A stretch of DNA of 13,732 nucleotides. Origin: Anaerolineales bacterium UBA2232. GTDB taxonomy: Bacteria; Chloroflexota; Anaerolineae; UBA2200. A program made the translations under genes and the position numbers. The stretch's first letter is position 1; every line of letters begins with the position of its first letter. The stretch lies in assembly GCA_002348045.1 (NCBI GenBank), contig DDYO01000177.1:1-13732 (forward strand). The letters run 5' to 3'. Under the pieces are notes generated by a model. That model made no database searches, was not told the origin of the DNA, and saw nothing but the letters and a program-made list of their open reading frames with translations. Positions 1 through 7,335 of the stretch are shown here, piece after piece.

Positions 1-1242
1 AATCCGGTTTACCCAGTGGCGCACACGACCGCTTGGCGCGCGCAGCTTCCCTGTTACCTGGTGCACAGCAATGCGGTGACCCACAAGATCATCCGTGACA
101 ACCTGCACCTCTCTCCCATCGCCTCTGGTTTCATCAAAGGAGCAGGTCCACGCTACTGTCCGTCCATCGAAGAAAAGACCGTGCGCTTCCCACATAAGAT
201 GTCCCATCAGCTCTTCCTGGAACCCGAGGGTTTTGCCACCAACGAGGTGTACGTACAGGGATTCTTTACCGGCTTGCCAGAGGACGTACAGCTGGCTATG
301 CTGCGCTCCATCCCCGCCCTGGCGAGGGCTCGCATTACGCGACCAGGCTACGCCATTGAGTATGACTTTGTCCCACCAGACCAGGTCACCGCTTCCCTGG
401 AAACCAAACGAGTGGAAGGGCTGTTCCACGCCGGGCAGATCAACGGTACTTCAGGGTACGAAGAAGCAGCGGGGCAGGGATTGCTGGCCGGAATCAACGC
501 GGCCCGCCGCGTTCAAGGCAAGCATCCCATGGTTCTGCGGCGAGACGAGGCGTACATCGGTGTTCTCATTGACGACATCGTGACCAAAGAAGTCAACGAG
601 CCTTATCGTCTTCTCACCTCACGCGCAGAGCACCGTTTGATGCTGCGACACGACAACGCCGATGTCCGTCTGAGCCACCTCGGCCACGAGATCGGCCTGA
701 TTGGCTCGGAACGATTGGCTCGAGTTGAAGCCAGGGAGAGGCAGGTTGCCCAAGTTCTGGACCGCCTCGCAAACACCTGGTTCCCACCTTCAGATGCGGT
801 GAACGAGGTCTTGAGGGGCTATGGTGTCGAGCCTCTGAACAGGGATGCCAACGCCCTTCAGCTTCTCCGTCGGCCCCATGTCCCATTTGCGGTCATCAGC
901 GCCCTCTGTCCGGGTCTCGCGCCGACCTCGGACGCCGTGGCGCAGAGGGTCACCATTGAGGCGCGCTATGAGGGATACCTGCGCAAGCAGCAGCAAGAGA
1001 TAGAGCGCCAGCGGCGACTGGAGAACTGGCGCATCCCACAGGATCTGGTGTTTGAGGGTTTGACCGGTTTGCGCAAGGAAGCCGGGGAAAAACTCCAGCG
1101 GTTCCGGCCTGCGACCGTTGGCCAGGCGTCGCGCATTCAGGGAGTGGGACCAGCTGACATCTCAGTCCTGCTGATCCACTTGCAGGTCCACAGCAACGCC
1201 CAGTGTTCAGCCCCCACTGGGGCTACGGAAGTTGGTGCCTGA
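1..1242 (+). CDS. mnmG: MnmG (GidA), tRNA uridine-5-carboxymethylaminomethyl modification enzyme, C-terminal part
   Basis: MnmG is the FAD-dependent partner of the GTPase MnmE; together they place a carboxymethylaminomethyl group on wobble U34 of certain tRNAs in the cytoplasm. The reading frame is open from base 1, so the N-terminal FAD-binding part (roughly 220 residues) is off the left edge and about 413 residues remain. Family hallmarks are visible: GPRYCPSIEEK with the conserved cysteine, FLEPEG, RPGYAIEYD, GLFHAGQINGTSGYEEAAGQG, and TSRAEHRLMLRHDNADVRL. The all-helical C-terminal domain, which binds MnmE, ends with GQASRIQGVGPADISVLL. The gene stops at TGA 1240-1242 and overlaps the end of the converging propeller gene by 20 bp. 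The GTG at 16 is an internal codon, not the start. Identification is secure; only the N terminus is missing. Confidence 0.97.
   Translation, partial: NPVYPVAHTTAWRAQLPCYLVHSNAVTHKIIRDNLHLSPIASGFIKGAGPRYCPSIEEKTVRFPHKMSHQLFLEPEGFATNEVYVQGFFTGLPEDVQLAMLRSIPALARARITRPGYAIEYDFVPPDQVTASLETKRVEGLFHAGQINGTSGYEEAAGQGLLAGINAARRVQGKHPMVLRRDEAYIGVLIDDIVTKEVNEPYRLLTSRAEHRLMLRHDNADVRLSHLGHEIGLIGSERLARVEARERQVAQVLDRLANTWFPPSDAVNEVLRGYGVEPLNRDANALQLLRRPHVPFAVISALCPGLAPTSDAVAQRVTIEARYEGYLRKQQQEIERQRRLENWRIPQDLVFEGLTGLRKEAGEKLQRFRPATVGQASRIQGVGPADISVLLIHLQVHSNAQCSAPTGATEVGA
1199..1221 (-). terminator. Possible hairpin terminator after the propeller gene
   Basis: A 7-bp inverted repeat (CCCAGTG / CACTGGG) with a 9-base loop begins 2 bp beyond the minus-strand stop codon at 1223-1225. 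It lies inside the last codons of mnmG. No run of U follows on either strand, so it is weak as an intrinsic terminator and could be chance. Confidence 0.25.
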
Positions 1243-2404
1243 CGATCAGCGGTAGCGCCGCCACGTAGGCCAAGCGTGAGTAGTACACATTCAAGTGCCC
1301 CTGGTCGGTACGCTCGCACCACACCGCATGCAACTGGCCCAGGGAATCGGTGACCAGACTCAGGTTGCGAATCGCCAAAGTGGCGCTGGCAACCGTAGTT
1401 TGCTCCGTCCACTGCACGCTGTTCGCTGACCTCTGGCGGTAACGTGCCAAAGTGGCCTCGTCCCACCCCACGTACACGTTCAGTCCCCTGCCAATGGTGA
1501 TGGTCGGCAGATACGCCTGCGATTGAGGCGCCGACACGCTCTCCGGAAGTGACCAGGAACCAGACGTTCCAAACGAAACTCGGACGGTGTGGGTACCGGA
1601 CAGCCGCTCTTCCCACACCACATGGATCGTGCCCAACCCATCACTGGCTGCGCGAGGGGCCAGCGACTGCTCGCCTGGCGAGTCCGACACGTTCTCTGGC
1701 AGGGACCATGTGGTTCCCAACAGTCTGCAGCAAAAGATATCGTACGGGCCTCCCATCCAGTGGTTGTCCTGCCACACCACGCATGGCGACCCATCGCGCG
1801 CCATGGCCACCATGGGAGCTCCTCCCAGTGCGTTGGGTATTGGGGCATTGGTCCAGTATGCGCCCGTCCACTTAGCCCCGTAGATGACGCTGTACCCCGG
1901 TGTATTGTCCGACCACACCGCATGGAGCGCACCGTCGCTGGAGGCCGACAGGGACGGGGCGGTCGACACTCCAGTCGTACCCGAGACATTCCGGGGCAGC
2001 GTCCATGAGGAACCGTTCCAACGGCAATGGTAAACCTCGAAATTGCCGCCGAACTCGTTGACATAGATGACGTGGACGATACCGTCCGGCGTGATCACAA
2101 TGGAAGGTTGCTCTCCGGCAGCCACACGACGCACCGCAGACCAGGCGCCTCCGGACAAGAAACGGTGCAAAATCTCGGTGCCCTCTTCCCACACTACGTG
2201 CACCTGATCGCCCCTGGCGGCAATCGCCGGCGAATGCGAGTCGCGGTCCGACGCAGAAACGTTGAGTACGCTGAGCAGCACCGGTCCCGGAACCGTTCGC
2301 AGGCCAGCGTCGCCAAGCGGCAGCGCTGCTAATGCTGGACTGGCACACACAGCCAGCAGCCACCCCACGCAAGTCACGATGATCCAACGCCTGGCGATAC
2401 TCAC
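1223..2404 (-). CDS. Secreted seven-repeat beta-propeller (sialidase/BNR-like fold) protein
   Basis: Function unknown; probably an exported binding or scaffold protein. I prefer the GTG at 2404 because GAGG (2411-2414) sits 6 bases upstream and the product then starts directly with a signal peptide: SIARRW, a hydrophobic stretch, and cleavage after ASPALA. The frame stays open to a GTG at 2470, 3 bp after the preceding gene, but that start has no Shine-Dalgarno sequence. The mature part has seven repeats of about 45-50 residues. Their shared pattern is P-x-[IL] ... DG ... H-[VA]-V-W ... W-[ST]-x-P-x-[NS]-V-S (for example VHVVWEE, LHAVWSD, IHVVWEE, LHAVWCE), as expected for a seven-bladed propeller. 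No catalytic sialidase residues could be assigned. The C terminus ends in ALPLIVRHQLP, like the tail motif of many exported Chloroflexota proteins. It is probably co-transcribed with the DUF5666 gene upstream. Confidence 0.8.
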   Translation of the reverse strand: MSIARRWIIVTCVGWLLAVCASPALAALPLGDAGLRTVPGPVLLSVLNVSASDRDSHSPAIAARGDQVHVVWEEGTEILHRFLSGGAWSAVRRVAAGEQPSIVITPDGIVHVIYVNEFGGNFEVYHCRWNGSSWTLPRNVSGTTGVSTAPSLSASSDGALHAVWSDNTPGYSVIYGAKWTGAYWTNAPIPNALGGAPMVAMARDGSPCVVWQDNHWMGGPYDIFCCRLLGTTWSLPENVSDSPGEQSLAPRAASDGLGTIHVVWEERLSGTHTVRVSFGTSGSWSLPESVSAPQSQAYLPTITIGRGLNVYVGWDEATLARYRQRSANSVQWTEQTTVASATLAIRNLSLVTDSLGQLHAVWCERTDQGHLNVYYSRLAYVAALPLIVRHQLP

Positions 2405-2473
2405 CCTGGACCTCAAGCGCTCTCCCACATAAGTCAGACTCGCTGCGTGAAAGACCTCATGCCACCACACTCG

Positions 2474-3484
2474 TTAGGGCCGCGACAAGCGAATACGCAG
2501 AGCCGTGAGGGTCTCTGCTGACAACCGCGCCTTTGCCCACACGCCAATTTCGGCCGGAGCGCGGCCATCGTCCACCAAAGTACGCGCATCAATCGCCACC
2601 GACTGACCGCCGATGACCCACCGTCCCGTCTCGATACGTTCCACCAGTCCCTCAATGTTCAGAGTGACCGCGGCCGCCGCGCTCTGAATGAAGACGTACT
2701 CAGCCAAGATCACTCCGTTGGGCTGCTGCACTCCTCGTACCTGCACAATCGTCTCGGGACCGGGCTCAAGGCCCATGGGTGGGAGCCCTTCGAGAGCGGT
2801 GACGGCACCGATGGCTACCGGCACTCCTCCAACCACCCAATCGTTGGCGATCATGTCGTCCAGAGGACCCTCAAACTCGACTGTCGCATAGTCAAAAGGA
2901 CCCACTATCGCCACCAACGTCGCCAGCAAGCTATCGCCCACAATACGAATCCCTTTGACTACAGCTAGTTCCCCTACGGCCGGCCGGCCCGTTACGACCG
3001 TCCGATCGTCCACAAAGACCGTAAAGCCGTGTATCCGCCAGAACCGAGGTTGCATCTCCTGAATCGGGCCACGGAACTCGATCACCGTACCGTTCAGCAC
3101 CCTGACCTCACCAAGGGGTGCCAACGTTCCCTCGCTGCCCATAACGCCAGTAAGCGCAACGTACCTCTCCAACAGCTCTGGCCAGGATCCAGCGATTGGA
3201 TGAGGACCAATATGCCAACCAGTCTTGGGGTCGTGAGTCAGCCATCCCGTCAGGCGCACAGGTCGTTTCGCGGGGTCGGCATCGGGTGGCTTTTGGTATG
3301 CTGTCGGCGTCTCGCGGCCGTTCGGCGCGAGCGATTCCGCCGACGCGACAACCGAGCCCGCCACAGCCGCAAGAAGCATGAGGATTACCATGACCCACGG
3401 GGATAGCACGTGACGTCTATGCCAGTGCTCCACGGGACGAGATTCCTTGCGTTGCATTTCCAAAGCAGACCACCGCACTTTCAC
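2474..3484 (-). CDS. Exported protein with three DUF5666 repeats
   Basis: Function unknown. A basic N terminus (WHRRH) is followed by a hydrophobic segment at about residues 30-48 ending ASAES, which is a signal peptide or an N-terminal anchor. A region at about 77-130 resembles a small beta domain. Three DUF5666-type repeats follow, at roughly 134-195, 202-266 and 275-335. Each has the pattern [FI]-x-G-x-[IL] ... W-x-[IV]-x-G-x-x-V-x-[IV] ... T, seen clearly in NDWVVGGVPVAIGAVTAL and GRWVIGGQSVAIDARTLV. The neighbouring membrane-anchored sigma-pair protein carries the same repeats, which suggests a shared extracellular role. The start is uncertain: GTG 3484 gives the longest form, while ATG at residue 10 or GTG at residue 18 (with AAGGA upstream) would still include the signal segment. 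The stop is 3 bp from the longest possible start of the propeller gene, so the two form an operon. Confidence 0.75.
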   Translation of the reverse strand: MKVRWSALEMQRKESRPVEHWHRRHVLSPWVMVILMLLAAVAGSVVASAESLAPNGRETPTAYQKPPDADPAKRPVRLTGWLTHDPKTGWHIGPHPIAGSWPELLERYVALTGVMGSEGTLAPLGEVRVLNGTVIEFRGPIQEMQPRFWRIHGFTVFVDDRTVVTGRPAVGELAVVKGIRIVGDSLLATLVAIVGPFDYATVEFEGPLDDMIANDWVVGGVPVAIGAVTALEGLPPMGLEPGPETIVQVRGVQQPNGVILAEYVFIQSAAAAVTLNIEGLVERIETGRWVIGGQSVAIDARTLVDDGRAPAEIGVWAKARLSAETLTALRIRLSRP

Positions 3485-3538
3485 GCCGTTACCGGTTGTC
3501 CAATCACGTCACCAGGGATGGCCAAATGGCCTACCCCC

Positions 3539-3547
3539 ATTGTAGCA
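3539..3547 (-). promoter_or_regulatory. Candidate extended -10 promoter for the DUF5666 gene
   Basis: On the minus strand the bases read TGC followed by TACAAT (TACAAT = 3539-3544), an extended -10 box with 5 of 6 matches to TATAAT. The -35 region is poor. It lies in the 114-bp gap between the putative anti-sigma gene and the DUF5666 gene. The inverted repeat GGCCA-AA-TGGCC (3520-3531) lies about at the expected transcription start and could be an operator. Confidence 0.35.
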
Positions 3548-3598
3548 TCAATGGCAAGACGCGGAAAACCAGTGCGACCGTCAAGCCCGCAACGCTGC

Positions 3599-5173
3599 TC
3601 AGCCAGCGACGCTTACTCCCCGAACCCCTGCGGCTTCCTCAGGCGGGCGCACCACTACGATGCTGCGGGCAAGAACCGAGCCGTCCGGCAGCAAGACTCC
3701 CTGGACTTCCACAGTAGCTCCGACGGCAGGATTTCCTGTTACTGATGTGTACGCGTCCAGGCGTACCGTCGTCCCCTCCACCACCCAATACTCTGTACCG
3801 ATGAAGGCAATCCTGCCCTCAAACTGCACTTCTTCGGGCACAACCACGGTGATGCGCTCAGCGTGCAACTCACCATTGGCCTGTTTCCATGCCCTCACTC
3901 GGGCCAACAGCCCTTCCTCAGGATTGCCTTCGATGGTAGTTCCCGGCAAGACTAGCACCACCCGGCCGCCTATTACCCATTGAGTCGGTCCCCACAGCTC
4001 GATTTGAGCCTGGAACTCTATCAGCTCCGGTTCTGGCGCCGGCTGGGTAGCGATAGACAGTGCCAGCAGCGTGCCATCAGTCCGGCGAACTGCCACCACC
4101 ATCGCCCCCGTGCCCGTTTGCGCGCTTGCCTTGCTGTCATCGATCACCGTAGCGCTGTTGACATACACGAGCTGTCCGCCGATTCGCCAAACCTGCTCCT
4201 CGATGCTCTCAATCATTCCCGAAAAGACCACCTTGATCTCGCGGGCGGGCGTATTGGTGGGCAGCACAGCGGTCGCAGTCGACGTGGGTACCCGCGTGCG
4301 GGTCGCCGTTGGCTCAGGCGTGGCACTGGAGGTGAGCGCCACCATGCCTGCTGATGATGGGGTGGGGCTGCTCGTTGCCTCTGCAGGCGCCATGGTTGCA
4401 GTCATCTCTGTCGTCGGGGTGCGCCCAGGGGTAGCTGTCGGATGAGCACCATCGGCCTCTCGCACAATCTCGAGGGCGAGCAAGCTACCATCGGGAAGGG
4501 AACGCAGTCGCACTTGCACCAGGGTGTCGACGTCAATCCCATCGCCCACCCGGGTGTCTTGATCGATGTTCAGCGTCAGGCCCCAGACGACCCATGCGCC
4601 TTCCGCAATGCTATCCACCCGGCCTCGCAGTGACATGACCGCGGAGCGCTGAGCGCTCGTCACTGCTGCCACTTCTTCCCTGCGGCGAAGGTCAAACCGC
4701 CCCTGAAGTTCCATCCTTGTCATCGGATTCAGAGCCAAAAGGAGCTGGATGTCCTCGGAGAATAGCTTGACGGGATACAACACATCCCCTGGCAGGCTGC
4801 TGGCCGATGCGATCGTGATCGTGCCTCCCCCCACCAGGGCCATGACCAGCAGCACTGACACCAGCTTGACCAAAACTGGCTCGCTGCGGTGGAACCACTG
4901 GCGGACAAGGCCGAAGACGCCACCCTGGCGTGCGTTTTCGGCCTCTTTCATGCGGACTGCCTGCGAAAGCATACGCTGGCGGGCCGCTGCCATGGCCTGG
5001 CTCGAAGGTACCTCTAAGACCGAGAGCTTTTGCAGCTCTTCAGCCAGCTGGAGCATGGGTTTGAGCTCACGCTCCACATCAGGGTCTTGCTTGTCAAGGC
5101 AGGACTCGATGCTCTCGCCGCGCAGCAGTCGGCTCAGGGCCTCGTCCAGCGCAGTGGCGCGATCAGTGCTCAC
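3599..5173 (-). CDS. Membrane-anchored putative anti-sigma factor with DUF5667 and four DUF5666 repeats
   Basis: This protein is probably the membrane regulator that holds the adjacent ECF sigma factor. Residues 1-97 are cytoplasmic, helical and charged; no zinc-binding HxxxCxxC motif is present. A transmembrane helix spans about 98-124. A DUF5667-like segment follows (about 125-175, beginning SLPGDVLYPVKLFSEDIQ). Outside the membrane are DUF5666 repeats at about 179-238, 315-376, 385-444 and 449-508. A Thr/Pro/Ser-rich linker at about 243-312 separates the first repeat from the others, as in wall-spanning proteins. Its GTG start overlaps the sigma factor stop (GTGA), so the two are translationally coupled. 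The pairing with an ECF sigma gene, the single membrane helix and DUF5667 support the role. The anti-sigma activity itself is inferred, because the N-terminal domain is not a classical anti-sigma fold that I recognise. Confidence 0.75.
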   Translation of the reverse strand: MSTDRATALDEALSRLLRGESIESCLDKQDPDVERELKPMLQLAEELQKLSVLEVPSSQAMAAARQRMLSQAVRMKEAENARQGGVFGLVRQWFHRSEPVLVKLVSVLLVMALVGGGTITIASASSLPGDVLYPVKLFSEDIQLLLALNPMTRMELQGRFDLRRREEVAAVTSAQRSAVMSLRGRVDSIAEGAWVVWGLTLNIDQDTRVGDGIDVDTLVQVRLRSLPDGSLLALEIVREADGAHPTATPGRTPTTEMTATMAPAEATSSPTPSSAGMVALTSSATPEPTATRTRVPTSTATAVLPTNTPAREIKVVFSGMIESIEEQVWRIGGQLVYVNSATVIDDSKASAQTGTGAMVVAVRRTDGTLLALSIATQPAPEPELIEFQAQIELWGPTQWVIGGRVVLVLPGTTIEGNPEEGLLARVRAWKQANGELHAERITVVVPEEVQFEGRIAFIGTEYWVVEGTTVRLDAYTSVTGNPAVGATVEVQGVLLPDGSVLARSIVVVRPPEEAAGVRGVSVAG

Positions 5174-5715
5174 AGCTCTTCCTCATCCATGATGCGACGC
5201 AATGCCGCCAGAGCCCTGAATTGCAGGGACTTGATCGCTCCTTCTGACTTGCCAACGATACGGCCCACCTCCGCATTGCTCATGCCTTCTAGAAACTTGA
5301 GGGTTATCACCAGGCTCTGTTCCTCAGTTAGTTGTGCGATAGCCTGACGCAAACGCAAGTGTGTCAACGACCGTTCTGCGATGTCGGCCGGTCGCTCGTC
5401 GGACGCCAGTGGTCGTCCATCAAGCGGTACGTCCTTGTCCTGAAGGCCACTGCGAAAGTGGTCCACCACCAGGTTATGGGCAATTCGGTAGAGCCACCCA
5501 GAGAAAGACGTCTGCCACGCTTTGGAGGAACGAATCGCCTCCAGCATGCGCAAGAATACGGTTGCGGTTAGGTCTTCGGCCAGGGTCACGTTACCCAACC
5601 TGCGATATACATAATTAAAGATCCGCAGAGAGTACGCATCGTACAGTGCTCCGAGAGCCGCCTGGTCATATTCCCTGGCCTTGCTTAGCAGGTCCGCCTC
5701 ATCAACCGACTGCAC
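5170..5715 (-). CDS. ECF-type RNA polymerase sigma factor
   Basis: Extracytoplasmic-function sigma factor of 181 residues, a typical length. Region 2 (about residues 20-90) includes ALYDAYSLRIFNYVYRRLG, the acidic AEDLTATVFLRMLEAI helix and FSGWLYRIAHNLVVDHFR, which bind core polymerase and the -10 element. Region 4 (about 118-175) has the helix-turn-helix that reads the -35 element, LTEEQSLVITLKFLEGMSNAEVG ending in GAIKSLQFRALAALRR (quoted in part). The GTG start at 5715 is chosen because AGAGGAGAG lies about 10 bases upstream; an ATG further upstream is out of frame. The gene opens the block containing the membrane DUF5667/DUF5666 protein, and the overlap with it implies a sigma/anti-sigma pair. 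What it senses and its full regulon cannot be read from the sequence. Confidence 0.93.
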   Translation of the reverse strand: MQSVDEADLLSKAREYDQAALGALYDAYSLRIFNYVYRRLGNVTLAEDLTATVFLRMLEAIRSSKAWQTSFSGWLYRIAHNLVVDHFRSGLQDKDVPLDGRPLASDERPADIAERSLTHLRLRQAIAQLTEEQSLVITLKFLEGMSNAEVGRIVGKSEGAIKSLQFRALAALRRIMDEEEL

Positions 5716-5811
5716 GCTGGGGCCGCTCTCCTCTCTTCATGACGTTGCGAGTTGGGGAAAGATACGGAACCCAAGACCACTTTGCCGCTAACCGTCCAAT
5801 GCCTCCACCGT

Positions 5812-5840
5812 AGTATAGGCTGAAGGAATAAGGGGGTCAA
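5812..5840 (-). promoter_or_regulatory. Sigma-70-type promoter for the ECF sigma operon
   Basis: On the minus strand, TTGACC (5835-5840) and TATACT (5812-5817) are separated by exactly 17 bp, each with 5 of 6 consensus matches. Transcription would start near 5805, giving a leader of about 90 bases before the GTG at 5715. The rest of the 193-bp gap between the sigma gene and the peptidase gene holds nothing that I recognise. Confidence 0.65.
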
Positions 5841-5908
5841 ACCCTGCTATCAGCGCCCAGCGCCGTGGTAGGCCTGCCCTTGAGCCCTTGTCAGTGCGCC
5901 TGCTGCCG

Positions 5909-7009
5909 TCAATCCTGCGTCAGCCGTCCTACCGCGGTGCTCAGGAAGTTTAGCACGATCTCCGCACAGGTGACCATGTCCTTGATGGCGACGTGCTCGT
6001 CCAGAGTATGGACCATCTTCATCCCCGTGCTGAGGTTCACCACCTGCATCCCCGCGTGGTTAAAGATGTTGGCATCGCTGCCACCGCCAGTGGGCACCAG
6101 AACCGGCTCGACGCCTGCTGCCCGGCAGGCGGCCATCAAACGCCTGACCACGGGAGTATCTTGGTCGAATGTGTAGCCCTCGTAGGACCGAGTGCAGACT
6201 GCTTCCACGGTTGCCCCAAACTCCGCCGCTGCGGTTTCCAGAGCAGAGATCATTGCCTGGGTCTGCGCCTCCAGTTTATACACATCCCTGCTGCGGGCCT
6301 CGCCCAGCAGCTCAACCCGGTCAGGAACGATGTTGCGCGCCACACCACCTCGTACAATTCCTACGTTGGCAGTGGTCTCAGCGTCGATCCTGCCTAGAGG
6401 CATGCGATCAATCGCTCGCGCAGCGGCTGCGATAGCATTGACGCCTTCCTCGGGGCTGACTCCTGCATGAGCAGCCTTCCCGTGAATGATGGCCATCAGG
6501 TGGCTGTGCGAGGGTGCTGATACGGCGATGGTTCCTGGAGCACTGGCTGTGTCGAAGGAAATCCCCAGCCTGGACCGCAACCGGGATCTGTCCAGGCCCT
6601 TGGCGCCCAGGAGCCCCACTTCTTCCTGTACCGTGATCACCACCTCAAGGTCGGGATGCGGCGCCGACCGCTCGCGCAAGGTCTCCAGGACTTCGAGGAC
6701 AATTGCCAGTCCCGACTTGTCATCGGCGCCCAGAATGGTTGTTCCGTCGCTGTAGACAACGCCATCGCGGACCTGGGGATTGACACCGTGACCAGGCATC
6801 ACCGTGTCCATGTGCGCCGCCAGCAGAATCGGCTCTCCGTTGCCTGCCAGGCGAGCAATCACGTTGTTCATGGCATCCAGCTCCGCTGTCAGTCCAAGCG
6901 AGGTCAGTCTCCCGACCAAGTCATGAGCGATGGCCTCCTCTTCCAGCGAAGGGCTATCGATGCGCACCAGCGCCAGGAATGTCCCTAGTAATCTCTCTTG
7001 ATTGACCAC
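5909..7009 (-). CDS. PepT-like M20-family zinc metallopeptidase
   Basis: Cytoplasmic di-zinc peptidase of the M20 family, closest to the 'peptidase T-like' group that removes residues from short peptides; the exact substrate is not determined. It has 366 residues, the usual length. Metal ligands and catalytic residues are visible: H66 and D68 in AAHMDTV, D96 in the bridging GADDKSG motif, E129 (general base) and E130 in VQEEVGLLGAKGLD, D153 in SFDTASAPG, and H334 in TGMKMVHTLDEH. The insert dimerisation domain carries GKAAHAGVSPEEGVNAIAAA, and NIVPDRVELLGEARSRD and PTGGGSDANIF are also typical. The GTG start at 7009 follows GGGAGG with a 4-base spacer. The gene appears to stand alone: the sigma operon has its own promoter downstream, and the + strand tRNA is divergent upstream. 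No clear promoter or terminator was found for it. Confidence 0.92.
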   Translation of the reverse strand: MVNQERLLGTFLALVRIDSPSLEEEAIAHDLVGRLTSLGLTAELDAMNNVIARLAGNGEPILLAAHMDTVMPGHGVNPQVRDGVVYSDGTTILGADDKSGLAIVLEVLETLRERSAPHPDLEVVITVQEEVGLLGAKGLDRSRLRSRLGISFDTASAPGTIAVSAPSHSHLMAIIHGKAAHAGVSPEEGVNAIAAAARAIDRMPLGRIDAETTANVGIVRGGVARNIVPDRVELLGEARSRDVYKLEAQTQAMISALETAAAEFGATVEAVCTRSYEGYTFDQDTPVVRRLMAACRAAGVEPVLVPTGGGSDANIFNHAGMQVVNLSTGMKMVHTLDEHVAIKDMVTCAEIVLNFLSTAVGRLTQD

Positions 7010-7102
7010 TGCACCTCCCTGTGACCGTTCCTGAAATGAGCACTCGCCTTGTCTTGTGTCATCCTGTTGTCCTCATGCACTCCCCAGGCAGGGCACCATG
7101 AG

Positions 7103-7132
7103 TTGTTCGAAATTGACTGGCCATGCTATAAT
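7103..7132 (+). promoter_or_regulatory. Promoter of tRNA-Ser (extended -10)
   Basis: A perfect TATAAT (7127-7132) is preceded by TG one base upstream, an extended -10 element. A weak -35 (TTGTTC, 7103-7108) sits at 18-bp spacing. Transcription would start near 7139, a few bases before the mature tRNA at 7145. The consensus-like TTGACT at 7113 is only 8 bp from the -10 and cannot be its partner. Confidence 0.7.
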
Positions 7133-7144
7133 AGCGCAAATACT

Positions 7145-7231
7145 GGAGAGGTCGCATAGTTCGGTCTAGTGCGCGCGTCTCGAAAACGCGTGAGCAGTAA
7201 TGCTCCGTGGGTTCAAATCCCACCCTCTCCG
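7145..7231 (+). tRNA. tRNA-Ser, anticodon CGA
   Basis: The 87 bases fold as a class II tRNA. The acceptor stem is GGAGAGG (7145-7151) with CCTCTCC (7224-7230), and the discriminator base is G7231. The short D stem is GCA/TGC. The anticodon stem CGCGT/ACGCG encloses the loop CTCGAAA with anticodon CGA at 7181-7183, which reads serine codon UCG. The long variable arm has stem GAGCA/TGCTC, characteristic of serine tRNAs. The T arm is GTGGG-TTCAAAT-CCCAC. The terminal CCA is not encoded. It has its own promoter just upstream, and the ECF transporter gene begins 104 bp downstream on the same strand without an obvious promoter, so read-through is possible. Confidence 0.95.
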
Positions 7232-7238
7232 CTGGGAT

Positions 7239-7317
7239 CAGCCGTCTGCGCCTGGTGCGGATTCGGCTGGTTCACGTACCGGACCCGCTCTAGTTCTCAC
7301 CACGGCCAAGCCTGTGG
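7239..7317 (+). promoter_or_regulatory. Structured leader between tRNA-Ser and the transporter gene
   Basis: Two inverted repeats lie in the 104-bp gap. The first is CAGCCG (7239-7244) with CGGCTG (7264-7269), with an inner CGC/GCG pair. The second is CCACGGC (7300-7306) with GCC-T-GTGG (7310-7317), one bulged base and a 3-base loop, ending just before the Shine-Dalgarno AAGGAG of the S-component gene. They could stop tRNA read-through or control translation. No known riboswitch consensus was recognised. Confidence 0.3.
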
Positions 7318-7335
7318 AGAAGGAGCCACTTACTG

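Noticed and set aside
3520..3531. GGCCA-AA-TGGCC as a terminator of the anti-sigma gene
   Set aside because: The loop would be 2 bases and there is no U tract; an operator role is more plausible.
7113..7132. TTGACT plus TATAAT as a promoter pair
   Set aside because: Spacing is only 8 bp; the TATAAT works better as an extended -10 element with a different -35.
7232..7335. Known vitamin riboswitch (cobalamin, TPP, preQ1) upstream of the transporter
   Set aside because: None of the conserved core sequences of these riboswitches is present.
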